Shown here: positions 53,374 through 61,839 of the stretch, in pieces
Layout: each line of letters begins with the position of its first letter
Position numbering within the stretch: the stretch's first letter is position 1
NCBI RefSeq assembly: GCF_947496075.1
Contig: NZ_CANMBJ010000002.1
Location: forward strand, 806,001-870,000
Length of the DNA stretch: 64,000 nt
DNA from: an uncultured Tateyamaria sp.
GTDB taxonomy: Bacteria > Pseudomonadota > Alphaproteobacteria > Rhodobacterales > Rhodobacteraceae
Direction: 5' to 3'
Position numbers and translations under genes: made by a program
Notes under the pieces: generated by a model
What the model was told of the DNA's origin: nothing
What the model saw: only the letters and a program-made list of their open reading frames with translations
The model's database searches: none

Positions 53374-54039
53374 ATGGCGGCAGTGATTTTCGATCTCGAT
53401 GGCACATTGGCAGACACCAGCGGGGACCTGTTGGCCGCAGCCAATCACTGTTTTCGCGACATGGGTTTGGGTGATATTCTGGGGCCGGATGATGCGGGTG
53501 TGGCGCTGCGGGGTGGCCGCATGATGCTGCGCACTGGCCTGACACGCGTGGAGCAGATGGATGATGCGATGGTCGATAAATACTACCCGCTGCTTCTCGA
53601 AGCCTATGCGGCGGATATCAGCAGTCGCACAACACTGTACCCCGGCGTTATGCAAGCTATCGCGGCCTTGTCCGATCAGGGCTATGCCATCGGCATTTGC
53701 ACCAACAAACCCGAAAGGTTGGCGGAACAATTGATGCAGGACCTTGGTGTACGGGACGCCTTCGGCAGCCTGGTCGGGGCGGATACACTGCCGGTGCGCA
53801 AGCCTGATCCAGAACCTTTGTTCGAGGCAACACGCCGTTTGGGCGTCGATCAGCAGACCTGCATTCTGGTCGGCGACAGCGATACCGACCGCAACACTGC
53901 CCGCGCAGCCGGCGTGCCTTCGGTGCTGGTGACCTTTGGGCCGTCTGGCGACGACATGGCGGCCTTGGAACCCGAAGCATTGCTGGATGACTATTCTGCA
54001 CTGCCCAGCGTTGTCACCACGCTGCGTCCACTGGCGTAA
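53374..54039 (+). CDS. gph: Phosphoglycolate phosphatase-like HAD hydrolase
   Basis: 221 residues from MAAVIFDLDGTLADTSGD, preceded by AGAAGGGGCG. HAD motifs: DLDGTL, CTNKPERLAEQ, KPDPEPLF and GDSDTDRNTA. Gph-type proteins dephosphorylate 2-phosphoglycolate to glycolate, which would link to the glyoxylate enzyme malate synthase G, but other small phosphates are possible. Divergent from glmU with 127 bases between. Confidence 0.9.
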   Translation: MAAVIFDLDGTLADTSGDLLAAANHCFRDMGLGDILGPDDAGVALRGGRMMLRTGLTRVEQMDDAMVDKYYPLLLEAYAADISSRTTLYPGVMQAIAALSDQGYAIGICTNKPERLAEQLMQDLGVRDAFGSLVGADTLPVRKPDPEPLFEATRRLGVDQQTCILVGDSDTDRNTARAAGVPSVLVTFGPSGDDMAALEPEALLDDYSALPSVVTTLRPLA

Positions 54040-54119
54040 TCCCGCAGGTTCGCTTTCGGAACATGAAATAAGTGGCAGATGTCTTGACGGGTTCTGCGCC
54101 ACATCTCACAAACACCACC

Positions 54120-55319
54120 ATGACAGAGCATTTTACCGGCAGTTTCACCCAGCAAGAGCCCATTCCCGAAGCAGGGATCGAGGCGGCGATTGCAGTTATG
54201 CGGCATGGCCGCCTGCACCGATACAATACGGTCGAAGGTGAGTTGTCGGAAACGGCGCTGCTGGAACAGGAGTTTGCAGCCGAGGTCGGCGCGCAATACT
54301 GCCTTGCCGTGGCATCGGGCGGGTATGCCATGGCGACGGCCCTGCGTGCGGTCGGGGTGCAGGCAGGGGAGAAGGTGCTGTCAAATGCCTTTACCCTCGC
54401 GCCGGTGCCTGGTGCGATTGCATCGCTTGGTGCCGTGCCTGTGTTTGTTGGGGTGACTGAAAGCCTGACCATCGATCTGGACGATCTCGAAGGCAAGTTG
54501 GACCAGGCCAAGGTGCTTCTGCTCAGTCACATGCGCGGGCATATCTGCGATATGGACCGCTTGATGGTCATGTGCAACGCCGCTGGCGTGACGGTGGTCG
54601 AGGATTGCGCCCACACCATGGGGGCCGCATGGAACGGTGTGGCCTCGGGGCGACACGGGGCTATCGGATGTTATTCGTGCCAGACATACAAACATGTCAA
54701 TTCGGGCGAGGGCGGATTTCTGGTCACCGACGACCCGCATCTTGCTGCCAAGGCCGTAATGCTGTCCGGCAGCTACATGCTGTTCGAGCGTCACCTTGCC
54801 GCCCCGCCGAAAGAGGCGTTCGACGACATCAAATACCACACACCCAACATCTCAGGGCGTATGGACAACCTGCGCGCAGCAATCCTGCGCCCACAGATTG
54901 CGGATATTGCAACGCAGTGTCAGCGCTGGAACGACCGCTACTATGCGATTGAGGACGGTTTGCGTGACACGCCCGGCCTGACCGTAATTGATCGTCCCAA
55001 GGCAGAAACGATTGTTGGGTCGTCCATTCAGTTTCTTTTGCTGGATTGGGCTGCATCTGCGGTGCGCGAAGTCATTAGCCGATGCGGTGCACGTGGTGTT
55101 GAATTGAAGTGGTTCGGCGCAGCAGAACCGGTTGCGTTCACCAGTCGCTATGACAGCTGGCGCTACGCCCCTTCAAAACCGATGGCGGCAAGTGACCGGG
55201 TGCTGGCGGGCATCGTGGACATGCGTGTTCCCTTGACGTTCAGTCTGGAAGACTGCGCGTTGATTGCCCGGATCATTCGGGACGAAGTCACCCGTATCAA
55301 CAATCGCATGACGGCCTGA
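54120..55319 (+). CDS. DegT/DnrJ/EryC1-family aminotransferase
   Basis: 399 residues from MTEHFTGSFTQQEPIPEAG. PLP fold type I aminotransferase: SGGYAMATALRAVGVQAGEKVLSNAF, VVEDCAHTMGAAWNG, PLP lysine in CYSCQTYKHVNSGEGG, SGRMDNLRAAILRPQI. Members make nucleotide-linked amino sugars for LPS, exopolysaccharide or antibiotics. No sugar dehydratase or glycosyltransferase is adjacent. Follows gph on the same strand. Confidence 0.9.
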   Translation: MTEHFTGSFTQQEPIPEAGIEAAIAVMRHGRLHRYNTVEGELSETALLEQEFAAEVGAQYCLAVASGGYAMATALRAVGVQAGEKVLSNAFTLAPVPGAIASLGAVPVFVGVTESLTIDLDDLEGKLDQAKVLLLSHMRGHICDMDRLMVMCNAAGVTVVEDCAHTMGAAWNGVASGRHGAIGCYSCQTYKHVNSGEGGFLVTDDPHLAAKAVMLSGSYMLFERHLAAPPKEAFDDIKYHTPNISGRMDNLRAAILRPQIADIATQCQRWNDRYYAIEDGLRDTPGLTVIDRPKAETIVGSSIQFLLLDWAASAVREVISRCGARGVELKWFGAAEPVAFTSRYDSWRYAPSKPMAASDRVLAGIVDMRVPLTFSLEDCALIARIIRDEVTRINNRMTA

Positions 55320-55474
55320 ACGTGGGTAAATAGGCGGATGGGCGCCGCTCTAGCGGGCTCAAATGCTTTGTCCGGACACGAATTGGCGTGCGTCCCGGCA
55401 CGTTGGTGATAGCATTTGGTGCATTCCGTGCGGCCTATGACCGGCAGCACGACATTGACCAAAAGTTATCAACG

Positions 55475-56197
55475 ATGCGCAGAGAAAAGAAATCTGAAAC
55501 CCTCGAAGTTCGGGTGAGCCTGAGTGAAAAATCCGCCTTTGCAGCCCGCGCGGCTGCGCGAGGCGAATCTATGAGTGCTGCGCTGCGCAGGCTGATTGCA
55601 GAAGATGCCGTGCCTCATCTTTTATCCAATGAGGTTCCCATGTGGCGCAAATTCATCTTTGCCGGTGCGCCGGCTGCCCTTACTGCTTCTGTCCTGATCG
55701 CTGTCTCTCTTGCCGGAGCGGAAGCCAAAACTGATTTCAAGGGCAACTTTCGCTCCTTGGATACCAATCGGGATGGTGTGGTCGACCGCGCAGAACTTGT
55801 GGCGGACATGACATATCAAATTGCACAGGCAGACATTCCACGTGCGTGCAAAGGCACGCAATGGGAAGAACGCTGGACCGCCACACCCGAGAAGTTGGCC
55901 GATGGGCATATGGAATTTTATGACGCAAATGGTGACGGGGAAGTGACGCTGAAGGAATACATAGCCTCCTTTGAACGTCAGAGAGCAAACGACTTCGTTG
56001 ATGCAGACACGGACAACAGCGGCTTTGTCACCCTGAGCGAGCTTGAAGCGGCGTATCGTTTGGATGAAGCCAAAGTGAGTGCCAAATGCCGTGCGGCAAT
56101 CGGGATGCAGAGCGCGGCAAAAGCCCCTGACATCCTCGAGTTTCTGGACGCCGATGGCGATGGCCACGTGAGTCTGCGGGAATTCGTGGACCACTGA
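55475..56197 (+). CDS. Membrane EF-hand protein with ribbon-helix-helix-like N-terminus
   Basis: 240 residues from MRREKKSETLEVRVSLSEKS. Residues 7-46 (ETLEVRVSLSEKSAFAARAAARGESMSAALRRLIAED) match the strand-helix-helix spacing of RHH DNA-binding proteins. Residues 58-80 are one hydrophobic segment. Four EF-hand loops follow: D96-E107, D150-E161, D178-E189 and D225-E236, with DxDxDG spacing. An internal ATG (55640, residue 56) preceded by GAGGTTCCC would give a separate secreted EF-hand protein whose signal peptide is this same segment. Both products may be made. Calcium binding in the periplasm is very likely; the RHH part is less sure. Confidence 0.8.
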   Translation: MRREKKSETLEVRVSLSEKSAFAARAAARGESMSAALRRLIAEDAVPHLLSNEVPMWRKFIFAGAPAALTASVLIAVSLAGAEAKTDFKGNFRSLDTNRDGVVDRAELVADMTYQIAQADIPRACKGTQWEERWTATPEKLADGHMEFYDANGDGEVTLKEYIASFERQRANDFVDADTDNSGFVTLSELEAAYRLDEAKVSAKCRAAIGMQSAAKAPDILEFLDADGDGHVSLREFVDH

Positions 56198-56231
56198 CCG
56201 GGACTCGACACTGAAATCCTTCCTCGCTATT

Positions 56232-56249
56232 ATTGAACGTGCGTTCAAT
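56232..56249 (+). promoter_or_regulatory. Palindromic operator upstream of ivd
   Basis: ATTGAACG-TG-CGTTCAAT, 8-base arms with a 2-base centre, 28 bases before the ivd start. TetR-family repressors often bind sites of this shape in acyl-CoA and branched-chain catabolic clusters. The regulator gene is not in the window. Confidence 0.6.
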
Positions 56250-56276
56250 TTACGGGCGAATATCGGGGGAGGACCC

Positions 56277-57440
56277 ATGTTCCACGCATCAATGACTTTC
56301 GATCTGGGTGACGAGATCGGCGCGCTGCGCGATATGATCCACCGTTGGGCACAGGATCGCGTGAAACCGATGGCGGCCAAGATCGACACGGACAACAGCT
56401 TTCCGCCCGAACTTTGGCCCGAGATGGGTGAGCTTGGTCTACTTGGCATTACCGTGTCAGAGGAAGACGGTGGGGCGGGCATGGGCTATCTCGCCCATAC
56501 GGTCGCTGTCGAGGAAATCGCACGGGCCAGCGCTTCGGTCTCTCTCAGCTACGGTGCGCATTCGAACCTTTGTGTGAACCAGATCAAACTGAATGCCACC
56601 CCCGAGCAGAAGGCAAAGTACTTGCCCGGATTGGTCAGCGGGGAAAATGTCGGCGCGCTTGCCATGTCGGAAGCTGGCGCTGGCTCGGACGTTGTGTCGA
56701 TGAAACTGCATGCCGAGAAACGCAATGATCGCTTTATCCTGAACGGTACGAAGTATTGGATCACCAACGGACCGGACGCCGATACGCTGGTTGTCTACGC
56801 CAAGACTGATCCGAACGCTGGTGCCCGGGGCATGACAGCATTCCTGATCGAACGCAGTATGGTCGGGTTCTCCACATCCCCACATTTTGACAAGCTTGGT
56901 ATGCGGGGGTCGAACACGGGTGAGTTGATCTTTGAAGATGTCGAGGTCCCGTTCGAGAACATCCTTGGCCAAGAGGGTCACGGCGTGGCCGTCCTGATGT
57001 CGGGCCTGGACTATGAACGGGTTGTTCTGTCGGGGATTGGCCTTGGCATCATGGCGGCATGTCTGGATGAGGTCATGCCCTATGTCACCGAACGCAAGCA
57101 ATTCGGTCAGCCCATCGGAAACTTCCAATTGATGCAGGGAAAGATCGCAGACATGTATGCCGCGATGAACTCGTCCCGCGCCTATGTCTACGAAGTCGCC
57201 AAGGCCTGTGATCGGGGCGAGGTCACGCGGCAGGACGCGGCTGCATGCTGTCTCTATGCGTCCGAGGAAGCCATGAAGCAGGCGCATCAGGCCGTTCAGG
57301 CCATGGGTGGCGCAGGATTTCTGAACGATGCACCCGTTGCGCGGATTTTCCGCGACGCAAAGCTGATGGAAATCGGGGCGGGAACATCGGAAATCAGGCG
57401 CATGCTGGTGGGGCGTGAGCTGGTTTCGGCCATGATGTGA
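56277..57440 (+). CDS. ivd: Isovaleryl-CoA dehydrogenase
   Basis: 387 residues; GGGGGAGG lies upstream of the ATG. Acyl-CoA dehydrogenase with FAD-binding ALAMSEAGAGSDVVSMK, KYWITNGPDADTLVVYAKTD and the C-terminal GGAGFLNDAPVARIFRDAKLMEIGAGTSEIRRMLVGR. Glu in the LDYERVVLSG region fits the isovaleryl-CoA type position of the catalytic base. Third step of leucine degradation, isovaleryl-CoA to 3-methylcrotonyl-CoA. First gene of the cluster reaching past the right edge, and it is directly downstream of the palindrome. Confidence 0.94.
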   Translation: MFHASMTFDLGDEIGALRDMIHRWAQDRVKPMAAKIDTDNSFPPELWPEMGELGLLGITVSEEDGGAGMGYLAHTVAVEEIARASASVSLSYGAHSNLCVNQIKLNATPEQKAKYLPGLVSGENVGALAMSEAGAGSDVVSMKLHAEKRNDRFILNGTKYWITNGPDADTLVVYAKTDPNAGARGMTAFLIERSMVGFSTSPHFDKLGMRGSNTGELIFEDVEVPFENILGQEGHGVAVLMSGLDYERVVLSGIGLGIMAACLDEVMPYVTERKQFGQPIGNFQLMQGKIADMYAAMNSSRAYVYEVAKACDRGEVTRQDAAACCLYASEEAMKQAHQAVQAMGGAGFLNDAPVARIFRDAKLMEIGAGTSEIRRMLVGRELVSAMM

Positions 57441-57715
57441 TGCCGCGCCAGGTTGTCATTACAACGGCCACTTTGGTTGTTCTGGCCGCGCTCGGTGGCT
57501 TCTGGCTGGGCCAGCGGCAGGTGAACCTGGACGCGACTGGTGTGATCGAGGCAGTCGCCGATGCCCATGTGGCAGCACATGGCGGCGATCGCAGCCAATG
57601 CGTTGGGTGGCCCGGGGATGACAGCGCTGTCTTTTTGGTTCGTTGCGGTGCATCACTTTATGCTGTGGACAGGTGGGGGCGTGTCTCTTTGATTGATCAG
57701 GAGGGCGGTGCATGA
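57440..57715 (+). CDS. Small membrane-anchored or exported protein, unknown
   Basis: 91 residues from MPRQVVITTATLVVLAALGGFWLG, a signal anchor or signal peptide. The remaining 65 residues contain two cysteines (QCVGW and VRCGA), possibly a disulfide in the periplasm. Start shares one base with the ivd stop, and its own stop overlaps the AMP-ligase ATG, so it is coupled to both. Not a known leucine-pathway enzyme; role unknown. Confidence 0.75.
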   Translation: MPRQVVITTATLVVLAALGGFWLGQRQVNLDATGVIEAVADAHVAAHGGDRSQCVGWPGDDSAVFLVRCGASLYAVDRWGRVSLIDQEGGA

Positions 57716-59178
57716 ACATGGCGGCCCAATGCCTGAAACATCCCGACGAACAGGTCTCAATCATTGATCTCGCACCAACCGGTCGTGTCGACGTGACCTA
57801 TGCCGATTTGTCCGAGATGGTGGACGGATTGGCCCGCGCTTTGCAAGCCGAAGTGAGACCGGGTGATCGCGTGGGCGTGTTGTTGTCACAGTCGCCTTGG
57901 TGCGCTGCGGCGCATCTGGCGATCTGGAAAATTGGCGCGATTTCAGTGCCTTTGTTCAAGTTATTCAAGCATGATGCGTTGCAGTCTCGTATCAAAGATG
58001 CGGCGATTCCTTTGGTTTTGACGGATCCGGAAGGTGCCGCACTGGTTGGGGAGCTGGCCCCGTGCTGGCAGGCCGATCAGGCAGGCATCCCGGGTGATCC
58101 TGTGCCTTTCGCATCTGCGACGGCAAAAACTCCGGCCGTTCTCATCTACACATCCGGCACCACCGGCAGCCCGAAGGGCGCACTGCATGGGCACGGGGTT
58201 CTGGACGGCCACTTGCCCGGTGTCTCGCTCAGCCATGATGAGCTGGGCCGGGCGGGCGATTGTTTGTGGACACCGGCGGACTGGGCCTGGATTGGTGGCC
58301 TCTTTGATGTGTTGATGCCGGGGCTTGCCTTGGGCGTGCCCGTTGTCGCCGCACGCATGCCAAAGTTCACCGTGGAAGGTTGCCTGAAAACTATCGAGCA
58401 AGCATCTGTACGGAATGTGTTTTTCCCTCCAACGGCTCTGCGCATGTTGAAAGCTGAGGGTGCTCGGATTAGCGGATTGCGGTCGGTTGCCAGCGGCGGC
58501 GAACCATTGGGCGCGGAAATGCTCGCCTGGGGTCGGGACGCGCTGGGTGTTACGATCAACGAGTTTTACGGCCAGACGGAATGCAACATGGTGGTGACGT
58601 CCTGCGCCGCACAGTACGAGACCAAGTCCGGGTGCATGGGCCGCCCGGTGCCCGGGTTTGATGTGGCGATCATCGATGAGGATGGCAGCATAACGGAAGG
58701 TGAGGGCGACATAGCGGTCAGGCGTGGCGCACCATCAATGATGCTTGAGTATTGGCAGCGCCCGGGGGCCACAGCAGACAAGTTTCGAGGAGAGTGGATG
58801 CTGACCGGGGATCGTGGTCAACAAGACGGGCCCGATATCCGGTTTGTTGGACGCGATGACGATGTCATCACGTCGGGCGGTTATCGTATTGGACCGGCCG
58901 AGATTGAAGACTGCCTGCTGACGCATCCGGACGTCGCCACTGTTGGTGTCGTTGGAAAGCCCGACGCACTAAGGACTGAGATCGTCAAAGCCTACGTTGT
59001 GCCTAAACTGGGTAGGCATCCGGATGCGAAGTCTTTGCAAGCTTTCGTCAAAGACCGGCTCGCAAACTATTCATATCCAAGGGAAATCGAATTTCTGGAT
59101 GCCTTGCCCATGACCGTCACAGGCAAGGTTATTCGCAAAGAGCTCAAGGCGCGCGCGGTCCGCGAGGTGCAGGACTGA
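57712..59178 (+). CDS. AMP-dependent acyl-CoA synthetase
   Basis: 488 residues from MNMAAQCLKHPDEQV; GGAGGGCGG lies upstream. ANL-superfamily ligase: P-loop IYTSGTTGSPKGAL, TPADWAWIGGLFD, INEFYGQTE, GEWMLTGDRG, FVGRDDDVITSGGYRIGP and the TGKVIRKELKA catalytic lysine at the end. Similar to acetoacetyl-CoA or medium-chain/branched acyl-CoA synthetases. In this cluster it may activate a leucine-derived acid or acetoacetate. Confidence 0.92.
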   Translation: MNMAAQCLKHPDEQVSIIDLAPTGRVDVTYADLSEMVDGLARALQAEVRPGDRVGVLLSQSPWCAAAHLAIWKIGAISVPLFKLFKHDALQSRIKDAAIPLVLTDPEGAALVGELAPCWQADQAGIPGDPVPFASATAKTPAVLIYTSGTTGSPKGALHGHGVLDGHLPGVSLSHDELGRAGDCLWTPADWAWIGGLFDVLMPGLALGVPVVAARMPKFTVEGCLKTIEQASVRNVFFPPTALRMLKAEGARISGLRSVASGGEPLGAEMLAWGRDALGVTINEFYGQTECNMVVTSCAAQYETKSGCMGRPVPGFDVAIIDEDGSITEGEGDIAVRRGAPSMMLEYWQRPGATADKFRGEWMLTGDRGQQDGPDIRFVGRDDDVITSGGYRIGPAEIEDCLLTHPDVATVGVVGKPDALRTEIVKAYVVPKLGRHPDAKSLQAFVKDRLANYSYPREIEFLDALPMTVTGKVIRKELKARAVREVQD

Positions 59179-59192
59179 TGCGCGCCTTGGCC

Positions 59193-59798
59193 TTAGAAGC
59201 GCCGCACGTAGGCAAAGTTCAGAACGATTGGATCAATCTCGGCGGTGCCGACGTTTGCACCGTTCAGGGTCACGTCGCTGTCGATGTCGATCCAACGGAT
59301 GTTGGCCCGGAAGGCGTCACGATCACTGATCGCATAGTCGACACCGGCCTGCACAGCCACACCCCAGCTGTCATCCAGCTCGAGGTCGCCAAGACGCGAG
59401 GATTCGTCCGAGAAGGTGGTGTAGTTCACACCGATGCCCAGATAGGGTTTCCAGGCGGAATCAGTGGGGAAGTGATAGTTGACCGACAAGGTCGGAGGCA
59501 GGTGTTTGACCGACCCGATATCGCCCGAGGTGGACAAGGATACGTCGTGTTTAAATTGGGTTGCGGCCAAAAGTTCTATGCCCCAGTTGTCGGCAAAGAA
59601 GTATTCACCGGTAATGGTCAGCGCATAGCCGTCATCGACATCTGCAGTTTGAGAGGCAACGGTCCCATTGTCAGAGTCGGGGAAAACCCCACCCAGACCG
59701 ACACCAAGGGTCCAGTCCCCTTTCGATTGAGCGGCTGCGCCACCGGCAAGAGCCAGCACTGCGCAGGCGGCGATTACGAATCTACTGGTGTGTTTCAT
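59193..59798 (-). CDS. OmpW family outer membrane protein
   Basis: 201 residues from MKHTSRFVIAACAVLALAG, signal peptide ending AAAQ. An 8-stranded beta-barrel of OmpW type: GDWTLGVGLGGVFPDSD, HLPPTLSVNYHFP, KPYLGIGVNYTTFSDE, IDPIVLNFAYVRRF with the terminal Phe used for outer-membrane insertion. It is on the minus strand, inside an otherwise plus-strand catabolic cluster. It may admit hydrophobic substrates. Confidence 0.94.
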   Translation of the reverse strand: MKHTSRFVIAACAVLALAGGAAAQSKGDWTLGVGLGGVFPDSDNGTVASQTADVDDGYALTITGEYFFADNWGIELLAATQFKHDVSLSTSGDIGSVKHLPPTLSVNYHFPTDSAWKPYLGIGVNYTTFSDESSRLGDLELDDSWGVAVQAGVDYAISDRDAFRANIRWIDIDSDVTLNGANVGTAEIDPIVLNFAYVRRF

Positions 59799-59935
59799 CT
59801 CTTTTTTCACCTGTTTTTGAGTTCCTGCGTATCTTTTGCCCAAGCGGCAATTTCTCGCGATGATCCAGATCAATCGCAGTCACAATTCGGTTGCGACATT
59901 CCGTCCGCCAATCTCTCTACATACGGAGTTATGCC

Positions 59936-61540
59936 ATGCGCCTGACCTCTTCGGTCCTGACCGGGTCCGACGATTTTCGTTCCAACCGCGCGGCGCATCT
60001 GGACGCTTTGCGCGTTGTTGAAGAGGCGGCGCACGCGGCGGTGCAAGGCGGCGGCGAACGGTCACGCGACCGGCACATCAGTCGCGGCAAGATGTTGCCG
60101 CGTGATCGTGTGGCAAACCTGTTGGACCCCGGTTCGCCTTTCCTTGAGGTTGGGGCGACGGCGGCGCATGGGCTCTATGACGGCGCGGCGCCCTGTGCGG
60201 GGGTGATTGCAGGTGTGGGGCGCGTCATGGGGCACGAGGTCATGGTGGTGTGCAACGACGCCACTGTGAAGGGCGGCACCTATTACCCGATGACCGTCAA
60301 GAAGCATTTGAGGGCTCAGGAGATCGCGGAACAGAACCATCTGCCCTGCATCTATCTGGTCGACAGCGGTGGTGCGAACCTCCCCAATCAGGACGAGGTT
60401 TTCCCGGATCGTGACCATTTCGGGCGCATCTTCTTCAACCAGGCGCAGATGAGCGCAAAGGGCATTCCCCAGATTGCGGTCGTCATGGGGTCTTGTACGG
60501 CGGGCGGCGCCTATGTCCCTGCCATGTCCGACGTGACAATCATCGTGAAGGAGCAGGGCACGATCTTTCTGGCCGGGCCGCCACTGGTCAAGGCCGCCAC
60601 AGGCGAGGTCGTAAGCGCCGAAGACCTTGGTGGCGGCGACGTACACACGCGTCTCTCTGGTGTGGCCGACTATTTGGCCGAGGATGATGCGCACGCACTG
60701 GCTTTGGCGCGTAGAAGCGTTGGCAACCTCAACCTGCGCAAGCCGACCACCGTCACGCTGCAAAGTGTTGAGGAACCTGCTTATGACCCCGAGGAAATCC
60801 TTGGTGTCGTGCCTGCCGACCTGCGCACACCTTATGACATTCACGAGGTGATTGCGCGGGTCGTTGACGGTTCACGCTTCGATCCGTTCAAGGCGCGGTT
60901 TGGCGAAACGCTGGTCTGTGGTTTTGCCCATATCAAGGGCGTGCCCGTCGGCATCATCGCCAACAACGGTGTGCTGTTTTCCGAAGCGGCTCAGAAGGGC
61001 GCGCATTTTGTCGAACTGTGTTCGCAGCGCAAAATTCCCCTGGTGTTTCTGCAGAATATCACTGGCTTTATGGTTGGCCAAAAATACGAAAATGAAGGGA
61101 TCGCGCGCCACGGGGCCAAGATGGTGACGGCTGTGGCGACCACGTCGGTGCCGAAGGTGACGATGCTGGTCGGTGGATCCTTTGGCGCGGGCAATTACGG
61201 CATGGCCGGGCGCGCCTATTCCCCAAGGTTCCTTTGGTCATGGCCGAACTCGCGCATATCCGTCATGGGCGGCGCACAAGCCGCGGGTGTGCTGGCCACT
61301 GTGAAACGGGACGGGATCGAGCGGGGCGGGGGCACATGGTCCGCCGAGGAAGAGGCCGCGTTCAAACAGCCGACCATAGATATGTTCGAGGAACAGTCGC
61401 ACCCGCTCTACGCCTCTGCGCGCCTTTGGGATGACGGTGTGATTGATCCCCGCAAAGCGCGGGACGTTTTGCACCTCAGCCTGTCCGCAGCCCTGAATGC
61501 ACGGATTGAGGATACACGCTTCGGCGTGTTTCGGATGTGA
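59936..61540 (+). CDS. Methylcrotonoyl-CoA carboxylase, beta (carboxyltransferase) subunit
   Basis: 534 residues from [22 protein letters not shown] lies 9 bases upstream. Carboxyltransferase with [77 protein letters not shown]-type region as [18 protein letters not shown] and [17 protein letters not shown]. In liu/mcc clusters this subunit carries the acyl-CoA half. Its TGA stop shares one base with the next ORF. Confidence 0.94.
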   Translation: MRLTSSVLTGSDDFRSNRAAHLDALRVVEEAAHAAVQGGGERSRDRHISRGKMLPRDRVANLLDPGSPFLEVGATAAHGLYDGAAPCAGVIAGVGRVMGHEVMVVCNDATVKGGTYYPMTVKKHLRAQEIAEQNHLPCIYLVDSGGANLPNQDEVFPDRDHFGRIFFNQAQMSAKGIPQIAVVMGSCTAGGAYVPAMSDVTIIVKEQGTIFLAGPPLVKAATGEVVSAEDLGGGDVHTRLSGVADYLAEDDAHALALARRSVGNLNLRKPTTVTLQSVEEPAYDPEEILGVVPADLRTPYDIHEVIARVVDGSRFDPFKARFGETLVCGFAHIKGVPVGIIANNGVLFSEAAQKGAHFVELCSQRKIPLVFLQNITGFMVGQKYENEGIARHGAKMVTAVATTSVPKVTMLVGGSFGAGNYGMAGRAYSPRFLWSWPNSRISVMGGAQAAGVLATVKRDGIERGGGTWSAEEEAAFKQPTIDMFEEQSHPLYASARLWDDGVIDPRKARDVLHLSLSAALNARIEDTRFGVFRM

Positions 61541-61839
61541 TGCAGGTGTTCCGGGGGCAGGTTGACGGCATGTTTGAATTGAAAGGCAAAGGGCATGTTC
61601 TTCAACTTACAGAAGTTCTTGGTCACCCGCGCAAGGGTATAACTTTGAGCGTGGTTGGCCAGCGATGCCGGGTCGTCGAAGTCGGGCGCAATTCAACCGA
61701 TGGTCAAGCAGTGTCGACCCGTTCGTGTTTGACTGGAAAGCCTGTCGCTCCTTATGGACACGTCTTGGTCAAATGGATCTCCGAAGCCCCACTGGCAAGC
61801 GATATTCATGGGAATTGGGTTGAAGAGGAAATTCATTGA
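61540..61839 (+). CDS. Small ORF inserted between the two MCC subunits, unknown
   Basis: 99 residues from [19 protein letters not shown]. It shares one base with the upstream mccB stop and with the downstream mccA start, so it fills the whole gap and is coupled on both sides. It contains VLQLTEVLGHPRKGITLSVVGQRCRVVEVG and ends WVEEEIH. No signal peptide, membrane segment or recognised motif. Its GC content seems lower than that of its neighbours, a hint of different origin. It may be specific to this operon. Confidence 0.7.
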   Translation: MQVFRGQVDGMFELKGKGHVLQLTEVLGHPRKGITLSVVGQRCRVVEVGRNSTDGQAVSTRSCLTGKPVAPYGHVLVKWISEAPLASDIHGNWVEEEIH

